Shown in pieces: positions 24,426-32,593 of a stretch of DNA of 35,128 nt (position 1 is its first letter; the number at the start of each line of letters is the position of its first letter). A model generated the notes under the pieces. The model had not been told where the DNA came from. It ran no database searches and saw only the letters and a program-made list of their open reading frames with translations. The position numbers and the translations under genes are program-made. The stretch comes from Syntrophobacter sp. SbD1. GTDB lineage: Bacteria; Desulfobacterota; Syntrophobacteria; Syntrophobacterales; Syntrophobacteraceae. Location: the NCBI GenBank assembly GCA_900290365.1, contig OMOE01000103.1:194-35321 (forward strand). Reading direction: 5' to 3'.

Positions 24426-25053
24426 GAAGCATTGAAGGAGCGACCGGCGACTGTGGTTGCCTTTTCCCACGTTTCAACTTCAGCTCCGACTTCCGCCTCA
24501 AAAACCCTTTTAAGGTTGAGCACAATTTTCAGGACTGATATCGAGTCCTAGAAACCTAAGTTGTCAAAGGGGATCACCTGTTTCGTTCAATATAGCAGGG
24601 TATTCTTAAGGCGGCCAAATAGGAAAATTGACAGAGAGCGTCACGGGTCAATTCGAGGGCATGGGTTTCCAACCGCCAAAAATTTGGAAGAATCAGTAGT
24701 GGAATTTGCGCATTCCGAATGATGCGATAGCAGGTCTCTTGCGCAGACAGAATCCATGTTCCTTGCCAACGCCGTAACTTTTCGATTTTTCAAGATATGA
24801 TTTGTTTATAGAATCCTACCTTAGATTTCTCTTTCCGCGCTACTAAAAAGGAGGAGGAATTTCCGGTGCGGCAATTCACTCACCGGCTTTAAGCAGGCAT
24901 GCCAAGCCCCCAGGAGTTATTGTTGATTTTTAGTTGTGATACTTTCTATCTTTTTCGGTTCTTCCGGGCATTGCTGTCCTCTGGCTTCGCCATGTAACCA
25001 ACTAACTAAGAACCGAAACCTTATGGAATGCTTTTCCAATGGTCGCAATCTCA
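24426..25053. other. Intergenic region without a recognised gene
   Basis: About 630 bp, AT-richer than its surroundings. At 24849-24870 a strong Shine-Dalgarno-like AAAGGAGGAGGAATTT precedes GTG and an 8-codon frame; the GTG lies in a small hairpin (CCGGTG/CACCGG). This could be a leader or a chance sequence. Nothing else is seen. Confidence 0.4.
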
Positions 25054-25293
25054 TTAGCTTGGCCGGACAAAATTATTATAGCCGGCTAATCCAAACCATA
25101 GCACTATCAGGAACAATAATCCCACGCCCGAGACGAGATTTGTCTGTCGTAGCGACTTGGGGCCTTTCGGGTACCTGCCAAGAGTGAAAACCCATAAGAC
25201 AAGGTACCCCAGTATATAAAGGATCCATCCCCATATGAGCATGATGATGATAGCCTTAAGGACTTCTAAAATGAAATCCGCAACGTCATTCAT
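25054..25293 (-). CDS. Small two-helix membrane protein
   Basis: A 79-residue protein starting MNDVADFILEVLKA, with two hydrophobic segments (IIIMLIWGWILYILGYLVLW and VSGVGLLFLIVLWFGLAGY) joined by a basic loop (RYPKGPKSLRQT). ATG 25293 has GGAGGG 7 nt upstream and overlaps the proper comEC stop (25286-25288) by 8 bp, so it is coupled to comEC. In the sequence as given, the shifted comEC frame runs into it. I do not recognise a family. Confidence 0.75.
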   Translation of the reverse strand: MNDVADFILEVLKAIIIMLIWGWILYILGYLVLWVFTLGRYPKGPKSLRQTNLVSGVGLLFLIVLWFGLAGYNNFVRPS

Positions 25294-25501
25294 CTGCATT
25301 CCCTCCATGGATAATGATGTTCCTGTCCGATTCTGTGGTAATTGTCCATTTGAGCCCGTCTGATACGGCATGCACCGCCCCCTGCAAATCGGTCCTGTAC
25401 ATCGGTATGTTTCGCTCCGCGCAACGCTGGACGGCCGCCGCTGCCGGAAAACCGAACTGGTTGTCATAGCCGCAGCTAAACACGATAGCCCGGGGACGGA
25501 G

Positions 25502-25558
25502 CGCGTCCAGAAATTCTTCGCAGCTCGAGCCGCGTCCAGAAATTCTTCGCAGCTCGAG
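25502..25558. repeat. 29-bp-offset tandem duplication inside comEC
   Basis: CGCGTCCAGAAATTCTTCGC and the 8 bases after it occur at 25502-25529 and again at 25531-25558. One unit removed restores the family reading frame. Confidence 0.95.
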
Positions 25559-27455
25559 TGGCGGCTCCCGTGATGGCCTGCCACCAGAAGGGTTCGAAGT
25601 CCTCCATCGAGGGCTGGAATGATCTTTTCTTCGGAGCTTCGGCCGGCATCGCCGGGCAGAATAACCCTGGTTTCACCAAAAGTTATCTCGATTACCAGCG
25701 AGAGTTCGTTCAGATTTTGCTTGGATTGATGTTCGATGCACTCCAGGGTTGGATGGAGCAGCCGCACTCGGGTCTGTCCGATTTGCACGTCGGAGAAAAG
25801 ATCGGGAAACGTCCGAATCTTTATCTTTCTCTTCAATGCTATTTCGTCGAGATGGCTGTGAATTCGCCTCTCCTCCTCGAATTGGGAATGCGCATCCTTG
25901 CCCTCACCCTCTTCCCCGGTAATACCGCTCGTCCAGAAGGACCCGACATCGAAATTGCGAAGTATAAAGCGAAGCCCGAGCCCATGATCGGGGTGATCGT
26001 GCGAAAGGGCAACGTAATCGAGCCTGCGGATCCCCTCGTGCCAAAGAAACGGAGCGACTACCTCTTTGCCGATATCGTGCGATTGATCGGGGACCCCTCC
26101 GCCATCCACCAGCATGGTCTCGCCGCCGGGAAACCTGACCAGGTTGGACGTCCCCTGCCCCACGTCGATTATGTCAACTTTCAATACCCCTGTGCTGCTC
26201 GCCCCGGCATGGTTGCTCAGTGCAAGCCCGCAGCAGACCAGCATTGCAACGGCGCTAAGGCCGGCAATCTTTAGTTTTCGCGAAAAAGGGCCAAGCAAAA
26301 GGGCCAAAGACGCGTAAACGGGCAAGAGCCAGACCGGCGAAAAACTTCCGGTCCAGAAGTGACTCCAGGAAAACCCTGCAAACCATTCTATGATACGCAG
26401 GCAACCCCAAAGAAGGTAGTTGACTATATGGATGACCGGCCAGGCAAAAGTCTCGCTGAACGCGAACAGAAGCACGCTCAGAAGAGCAAGTGGCAGAACC
26501 ACGAAACCGATATAAGGCACCAGAAAGATGTTCGCAAAAAATCCGGCCAGGGCGAATCCGTTGAAATAGAAAATTATGAGTGGAAGAAGCACAATATTGA
26601 TTGCAATGGAAACCCAGAAAGCGTCTTCGAACTGGGATATTATCCTGCCGGGCAAGCTTTCAGGCTTAAGGGCGGGAAAAATCCTGTAAAGCCTGACAGA
26701 GCGAAACCTCGGATAGACGACGATGATCGCAAGCACGCATGCAAATGTCAGTTGGAAAGCTATTTGCCACAGGTTGTTCGGGACAAGCGCCAGGATGACC
26801 AGGGCGGCAAGGGACAGGACAGTGAGAGAGTCTACTGCACGGTACCGGAAGCCGGCTATGAAAAATACCGCCAGGGTTAGAAGCGATCTCCAGATAGTGG
26901 GAGCCCCGAATCCAGCCAGGAACGCGTAGATAAGAGCGGCGGCAAGGTCGGGCCAGATGGCTATCTGCCTGTCGCTTATCCTGTTGAGAATCGAGGGGAG
27001 CAAAAAGCGGACTGCCAGCCGAACGAGCCAAAAGACGAACATGGCTACCATTCCGATGTGCAGACCCGAAACAGAAAGCAGGTGGTTGAGCCCCGTCTGG
27101 TGTATATGATCCTGCCATGTCCTGTCCAGTAACTGTTTATAGCCCAGTATCATGGCTGCATAAAATGCCGCCGGTTCAGGGTCCAACGATCTTTGAGCCC
27201 AAAGGAGCGTCCGTTGCCGGAAGAGCTCGATTCGACCTCTTATCGCATTGAAAATAGAACCGACTGAGGTACCGGGCGCCGCCGCGAGCCTGATAAGGAG
27301 CCGTTCGTCTTTCACAAAACATTGGGCGTAGAGCCCTTTTGCGGCCTGATACCGCGCGTAATCGAAGCCCCCTGGGTTTTTGAAGCTGCGGAAGCGCTTG
27401 AGGACCGCCCTGAAAAACACGCGGTCGCCAGGCACAAAGGCGGTGGGGACGGTTG

Positions 27456-27550
27456 GGGCGGTGGGACCGCCGGCCGGATTCGCCGCTACCTCCGGCGGCG
27501 GGGCGGTGGGACCGCCGGCCGGGTTTGCCGCTGCCTGCGGCGGCGGCAAT
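27456..27550. repeat. Two palindromic repeat units inserted in frame in comEC
   Basis: GGCGGTGGGACCGCCGGCCGG-type units start at about 27456 and 27503 and end in CTGCGGCGGCGGCAAT-like sequence, matching the intergenic unit at 15222-15268. On the comEC strand they encode two copies of a PPPxxAANPAGGPTAP-like peptide placed just before the VPGDRVFF strand. Confidence 0.85.
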
Positions 27551-27827
27551 AAAAAGGCGCCGTCCGTTGTATTTTTTCTTGGAAGACTCAACAGTATCCC
27601 CCCATCCAGGGGGGTTTGGATGTCGCCGGTTATGGCCCCGAGGAGCCGGAGCGGGATTCGCATTTTGTCCGGATAATATTCAGGAGAAGCCGAGACTTCG
27701 GCGATATATGACGCCGGCCGGCCGTTCAGGAATGGCTGGAGAGTCTGAGGAAACCGCGGGGCAGCGGCCTTTGAGGCCCACATTCCGAAGATAAAGAACA
27801 GCAGAGCGGAGAGGGCAAAACTACGCA

Positions 27828-27872
27828 GGACTGAGGACAGAGGGGCAGGACTGAGGACTGAGGACGGAAGAC
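27828..27872. repeat. GGACTGA heptamer repeat inside the start of comEC
   Basis: GGACTGAGGAC-type repeats lie within the comEC N-terminal coding region, read on the minus strand as a Leu/Ser-rich stretch (SSVLSPAPLSSVLRS). It is the same family as the arrays at 14018-14054 and 30737-30790. Confidence 0.75.
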
Positions 27873-28050
27873 GAAACCAGTTTGTTAAACGATTGCGCGG
27901 CCACAAGGCCGCTGCCGTCGCCGCGATGAGAACGAGGGCGGCAAATGCGAAATAATGCGTTGGGATCGGCAGGCTTTCACCAAACAGGTGGTCCGCCGAA
28001 ATCCCCAGCATAAAAGAAATTGTGAGCCAAAAAAGCGGGCGCGAGGGCAT

Positions 28051-28947
28051 AAAAGATCAGTTTTTGGTTTTAAGTTTTGGGTTTTGAGTTAACTGAAAAC
28101 AAAAACTCATCGATTGTTGGTTTTGAGTTAATTGACATAAAAGCAAAATGATAGCAACGATACTTGTTGGATGGATCAGAGTTCCAACTGGAAGGCTATG
28201 CACTTCCAATTTCACAACTATGCGGTTTGATTGCACGTTTTCAATTTGTCCGCCTAATAGAACAGCAATGATCAGCGTACATAAAAGGAGCCAATAAGAC
28301 CATCATCCAAACGGCAACGACTTCGCAGTGAGCGGTGAGCCTCACTTCGTTCGGGGTCTGTGAGCCGCGGGTCACGGGTCATAGGTCGAAAAGGCAAACC
28401 GGCATTCCTACCGCAATTCAGTAAAGCCCGATCAATAAATTCCTCAACCTCAGACACGGATGGACACAGATAGACACGGATGAAACCTCAGTCTCTCAAA
28501 AATCAGGCAATATTATACCGCGGGATGATTTGGATCTGCCAAACGGCAACGAGAAGCGGCAATAGAAACGGCAACCAGGAGCGGCAAAAAGCAGAAAAAC
28601 AGTGAATCGTGACTCCTGAATGGGAAAAAGAGCAGGCGAATCGCAAAATGGGTGAGTGAATGAATGAATGGGTCAATACCATTCACTGCTTTTCTTACGT
28701 TTATCTGAAATAAGGTCGGTGCTATTTCTTTTATGATGGTGTTAGTTTAGAATTTGTCAGGTTCACCGGGATTGGGTTCAATAAGGGATGTCAAATCTTG
28801 CTGCATTACGTCGGTAACTGGCCTCTCGTCTCTCGATGACACTCGCTCCCTGATAGCGCTCGCTCTGTTAGTATCCTGGATCAGCCTGAATTCCGGCAAG
28901 GAATAACCCTCAACCAAAGCAAATCAGCAAAGTACGAGGGTACAGAC
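28051..28947. other. Repeat-rich intergenic region upstream of the sensor kinase
   Basis: About 900 bp without a supported gene. It contains TTTTGAGTTAA repeats near 28080-28130, CCTCACTTCGTTCGGGG at about 28340 (also near 15205 and 15285), a GGCAAC-rich unit at 28536-28586 and a GAATGAATGAATG run near 28660. The kinase promoter is not assignable. Confidence 0.5.
28536..28586. repeat. 51-bp GGCAAC-rich direct repeat, left copy
   Basis: CTGCCAAACGGCAACGAGAA followed by GGCAATAGAAACGGCAACC. A close copy is at 30682-30732, so the pair flanks the sensor kinase gene. Confidence 0.75.
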
Positions 28948-30560
28948 GTGCGCAACATGGCCAATTCACTTGCCTTCAAGCTCTTCTCCCTGCTTCTGCT
29001 TATCGGCGCAGTTGTGTTCATTTCACTGACTTCTGTCATTATCCGGGCCAACAGCCGGCATGTTATGCATGAGATAATTCTCTCAGCCAGACGCACTAAC
29101 GCACTCCTCCTGAGATCGATGCGCCAGAGCATGTTGCACAACCGTCTGGAGGATGTCGCGCAGACTATCGGCATCCTGGGATCGCGCAGACTATCGGCAT
29201 CCTGGGCGGCGAACCCGGAGTTGAGGACATAAGGATCTACGACAAGAAAGGAAGTGTCATTTTCGGTACGAACAACCGGGAAATCGGACAAAAGGCGGAC
29301 CTCAAGGCCGAACAGTGCATCGTGTGCCACATCGGGCAAGAGCCGCTTGAACATATTCCGGAAACCGCCGGGGCACGAATTATCACTTCCCCAAACGGCT
29401 ACCGGATCCTCGGGGTGGTAAATCCAATTCTCAATGAACCCACCTGTGCCGCACCGAACTGCCATCAACCGCCTTCCAAACAGAAAATACTGGGTATGCT
29501 CGACTCTCAGTTCAACCTCTCTCAAGTCGATCGAGATAATCTTGTCATCCGCAACCTGATGATTTTTTACTCCATCGGCGCTGTCCTGGCCATCGAGCTT
29601 TTCGCAGGGCTTCTCCTCATGCGGATGCTGCATACGCGGGTGGTCAAGCTTGCCGATGGACCGCGCGAATTCAAGAATGGCAATCTGGATTTCAGCGTCC
29701 CGGTCGAAGGCAACGACGAAATAGCCGATTTGGCCCGTTCATTTAACAGCATGATAGCGAGTGTGAAGCGAGCGGAAGCTGAAACCGAGCTGTCCCGCAA
29801 GATGGTCCAGGTCGCTAAAATGGCCGCCATGGGCAAGCTTGCGGCCTCCGTGGCTCATGAAATCAATAATCCCCTCGGCGGGATACTCACCTACTGCAGG
29901 TTGACCTCCCGCAAAATCAACGCGGGGCCCTTGACGGAAGAAGAAAGGGTAGTAGCCCAGGGGTATCTTGAAGCAGCCACTTGCGAGATCAGGCGCTGTG
30001 GAAACATCGTAAAAAATCTGCTCCAGTTTTCCACGAGTGCCGAATCTGTCATGGAAAAGGTTGACATCCATAGTCTTATTGACAAGAGTCTTTCAATAAC
30101 CAACCATCATTTCGAAATAAATGAGATCAGCACGGTAACCCGGCTGGAGGCGAAGAATTCGAACTTCATTGGCAATGCCAACCATATAACGCAGGCGCTG
30201 ATCGCACTGTTCATGAACGCCGTTGAAGCCATGCCCGGTGGCGGCGCTCTTACTGTCGCCACCCAGGATGTGTTGGGTCCGGACGCCCTCCGTATCAGCG
30301 TCGCAGATAACGGCATGGGTATTCCTCACGAAATCCGGTCGTGCATATTCGAGCCGTTCTTCACGACCAAGGAGGATGCCCATAGCACAGGTCTGGGTCT
30401 GTCCGTCGTTTACGGCATCATGCTGAGTCACCAGGGTAAAATCGAGGTTGAATCGGAACCGGGGCGGGGAACGACATTTATCCTCACATTTCCGAGACAG
30501 ATAAAACCCCCGGAAGATCAGAAAACGATGTTCGAGCAGCCCGTAGTTTCGCATTTGTGA
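28948..30560 (+). pseudogene. Sensor histidine kinase with haem-c motifs, frameshifted by a 26-bp tandem duplication
   Basis: A short cytoplasmic start and a membrane helix (LFSLLLLIGAVVFISLTSV) lead to a periplasmic sensor, cut near residue 77 by a 26-bp duplication at 29156-29207. Removing one unit joins EDVAQTIGILGGEPGVEDI and gives 528 residues. The sensor has a CIVCH haem-c motif and CAAPNCH (C-x4-CH), so one or two covalent haems are likely. A second membrane helix, HAMP, the H-box VAHEINNPLGG, N-box FMNAVEAMPGGG, G1 VADNGMGIP and G2 STGLGLSVV follow. Redox or gas sensing is inferred. The GTG start follows GAGGG. No response regulator gene is adjacent in this window. Confidence 0.88.
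29156..29207. repeat. 26-bp tandem duplication inside the sensor kinase gene
   Basis: TCGCGCAGACTATCGGCATC plus CTGGG occurs at 29156 and again at 29182; 25 of 26 bases are identical. It shifts the frame. Confidence 0.95.
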
Positions 30561-30681
30561 TCGCAGTTTTTTCGGCGGTCAGTCTGCAAAACGCTTTGGG
30601 ATGCGAAGCTCTCCGGCAATCGCTCTTAAGCGATAATCCCTTCCTAATAAGCTGTTTCAATTCAATGGAGCAGTTTCTCTG

Positions 30682-30732
30682 TGCCAAAAGGCAACGAGAA
30701 ACTGCAATAGAAGCGGCAACCAGAAGAGGCAA
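30682..30732. repeat. 51-bp GGCAAC-rich direct repeat, right copy
   Basis: GTGCCAAAAGGCAACGAGAA followed by CTGCAATAGAAGCGGCAACC; the left copy is at 28536-28586, same orientation. Confidence 0.75.
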
Positions 30733-30736
30733 TAAT

Positions 30737-30790
30737 TCTGGACTGAGGACGCAAAAGAAAGGACTGAGGACTGAGGACTGAGGACTGAGT
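30737..30790. repeat. GGACTGA heptamer array
   Basis: Imperfect then perfect GGACTGA repeats, ending in GGACTGAGGACTGAGGACTG. Third array of this type in the window. Confidence 0.8.
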
Positions 30791-31490
30791 TGGCAAACCT
30801 TAAGGACTGTCCGAAAAAGGGGTCATGGTCGAGGGGGCCTTCCGCCTTCCGATATGAGCGAAGGCCGAGCCAGTCCGGGCAGTGTCCGGATTACAAACGG
30901 ATAGGCGAATTGAAGCGCCTGGAAGACCAACGAAGCGATGATGTGGTGAGGGAGGCCCTCAGTGGGGCATGACCACGGCAGTTGACACAATATTATTATG
31001 GATATCTTGAATTCCGGGAGAGCCCTTCTGCGAACTGTCAAAGGGGTGTCGTCAAAGAGGCTATTTTGTGGTCGAAAATCACATTCCAAGACTCTAAAAT
31101 AGCCAATCAGGATCGCTCTTTCCTTTAGCAGTACCGCTTTAGCGCGGCCCGCCCCCGTGACTGCCGCTGTGCACCCTGTATTTTCCACTGGCTGGAAGCC
31201 CAGTCGTGGTCAGTTCGCACGTCAACTACGATTACATCCGGTTTCGTGAGATCTTATCTCAATTGGTCTGAACTGATAATGGTAATTCTTTCCTCTCCGC
31301 CAACCAAAGATGCCGCAAAAATCACGATAAGGCATGCCGGAAGGGAGGATTTCAAGTTCGAGAGTCTCAATTCAATTTACGTCTGGAAAAGGTTTAAGCA
31401 TGGCCGGGGCTGGGCCGGCAGCAATACGAAATCTCCGGTAACCGATTCGGATGCTATCCAACGCGCTCGGTATCGCACAGGGCAGTGTAT

Positions 31491-31526
31491 GCCCCCTTAG
31501 GATTACTAAGAGCTGCCTAAGGGGGC
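31491..31526. terminator. Hairpin, possible terminator
   Basis: GCCCCCTTAGG pairs perfectly with CCTAAGGGGGC across 14 nt. Only a weak T stretch follows on either strand. It is 50 bp beyond the stop of the minus-strand secreted protein gene. Confidence 0.5.
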
Positions 31527-31577
31527 TTTGAATCCCTTAACAGATCCGGTTTAATGCTTTAGCGGGCAGTGTTACTG

Positions 31578-32048
31578 CTAATAGCCAAAATACCACTCCA
31601 AATTACCTTCCTTAACCTTTTTTTCTCCTAATGCGCACGTGTCAAGAGCGGCTGAACATTCGACAGTCATTCCTTTCTTCTCAATAGCGGCCGACGTCGC
31701 TGCCTGTGCATCCAGCATCATTTTTGAGCCATGTTTTACCATCTCCTTGCCTTCCGCCATTGTGCTGCCGGTCATCATGCTTTCGCCTTTGATTATCGTG
31801 TTATAGCCTTCCGCCATCTTTTTTTCGGCTGCCGTCAACTCTGCGTCTTTCATTCCTTTCTTGGCCATTATATCCATTGCCATCTTGTTTCCATCCATGA
31901 TCTGCTTTGCACCTTCCATTATCGCCTGCTTACCTTTCTGGATTCCCTGGTCACTTTCGGCAGCTTGTAAATATCCACCGATAGCGAAAACGCCAAGGGA
32001 CAGAACGACGATTAAAGAAGTTGCCAAAAACCTGCTGCGATTGTTCAT
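31578..32048 (-). CDS. Secreted Met/Lys-rich repeat protein
   Basis: A 156-residue protein with a classical signal peptide (basic MNNRSR, hydrophobic FLATSLIVVLSLGVFAIGGY, cleavage near LQAAES). The mature part is made of amphipathic Lys/Met/Gly-rich repeats (KGKQAIMEGAKQIMDGNKMA; TIIKGESMMTGSTMAEGKEM) and probably forms helical hairpins. Two Cys near the end (ECSAALDTCAL) could form a disulfide. ATG 32048 follows GAGGAGATATTAC. I have no function for it; the Met-rich repeats might bind metal, but no copper genes are near. Confidence 0.8.
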   Translation of the reverse strand: MNNRSRFLATSLIVVLSLGVFAIGGYLQAAESDQGIQKGKQAIMEGAKQIMDGNKMAMDIMAKKGMKDAELTAAEKKMAEGYNTIIKGESMMTGSTMAEGKEMVKHGSKMMLDAQAATSAAIEKKGMTVECSAALDTCALGEKKVKEGNLEWYFGY

Positions 32049-32253
32049 TGTAATATCTCCTCTATTATGTATGTTAATGTGATACCGAAGCTTTATGACG
32101 GGCCTCTTACTTTTGCCATCCTACGGCACTATGAATCAGTAATGGAATCACCCTCCTCCAATTAGGTGTAGCGGCGTGTAATCACCCAGGAAAACGTACT
32201 CCTTGATGCTAAGAAGCCTTTGAAACCGTGAACTAATTGGCTTAGAGCAAGAC

Positions 32254-32556
32254 TCATCCACCAAAATCAGCCGGAGAGACATTTTGCCATACCTCTTCCC
32301 ATTGTGTTTTCAACTGAGAGAATTTGCCTTCCAGTTCAATTTTTTCCGGTGCCCAATGGAGGGGACAGTCTTTCTTGAGCCTTTCAATTCTATCGGTGAG
32401 CTCTTCGATGACCATATGGAGCTCATTAACCATAGGGACGACTTTCTGCTTGTCCCCACTCGAAACTTTATCTAATTTCCTTACCACATCGTAAATTTTG
32501 ACTTTCCATCCGGTGAGTTCGATGTTCAGACTGTCACAATAGGATTTCACGTCCAT
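32254..32556 (-). CDS. Small conserved helical protein, paralogue 2
   Basis: A 100-residue paralogue of the 18253-18555 protein, starting MDVKSYCDSLNIELTGWK and ending VSPADFGG. Most changes are conservative (Ile/Val, Lys/Glu). The ATG has AAGGAGATCAAT before it, almost the same leader as paralogue 1. The stop is followed by similar DNA, but here there is no G-rich terminator. It lies 38 bp downstream of the MerB-like gene on the same strand, so it may be co-transcribed with it. Confidence 0.85.
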   Translation of the reverse strand: MDVKSYCDSLNIELTGWKVKIYDVVRKLDKVSSGDKQKVVPMVNELHMVIEELTDRIERLKKDCPLHWAPEKIELEGKFSQLKTQWEEVWQNVSPADFGG

Positions 32557-32593
32557 ATTGATCTCCTTCTCGTCTTTATCATAACGCAAACGC

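Larger units (their letters stand above)
25286..28050 (-). pseudogene. comEC: ComEC/Rec2 competence DNA channel, frameshifted by a 29-bp tandem duplication
   Basis: ComEC forms the inner-membrane channel for single-stranded DNA uptake. An N-terminal membrane and DUF4131-type region (1-250) is followed by the competence domain (TRTWQDHIHQTGLNHLLSVS, then HIGMVA) with many membrane helices, and a C-terminal metallo-beta-lactamase-like domain (IIDVGQGTSNLVRF; SHDHPDHG; LVAGHHGSRHSS). At 25502-25558 a 28-bp sequence is repeated with a 29-bp offset and shifts the frame after SCEEFLDA. Removing one unit joins it to CGYDNQFGFPAAAAVQRC and the natural stop at 25286, giving about 911 residues. A doubled palindromic repeat is inserted in frame near residues 165-200. 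No other competence genes are present. Confidence 0.88.
30561..31577. other. Intergenic region after the sensor kinase
   Basis: About 1 kb. It holds the right GGCAAC-rich repeat (30682-30732), a GGACTGA heptamer array (30737-30790) and a hairpin at 31491-31526. Plus-strand frames at 30790-30972 and 31246-31500 are open, but lack ribosome-binding sites and known motifs; the second ends inside the hairpin. I see no supported gene. Confidence 0.45.

Noticed and set aside
24423..24540. TGA of the second XdhC gene as selenocysteine
   Set aside because: The domain is complete at the TGA and the following frame has no XdhC-like or conserved-looking sequence.
25558..27794. Long plus-strand frames opposite comEC (25558-26274, 26359-26880, 27380-27794)
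   Set aside because: They are antisense shadows of the clearly coding comEC frame.
25054..28050. A 998-residue ComEC with a novel membrane C-terminus
   Set aside because: The long frame arises from the 29-bp duplication. The normal ComEC C-terminus is in the shifted frame, and the last 79 residues are a separate small gene with its own ribosome-binding site.
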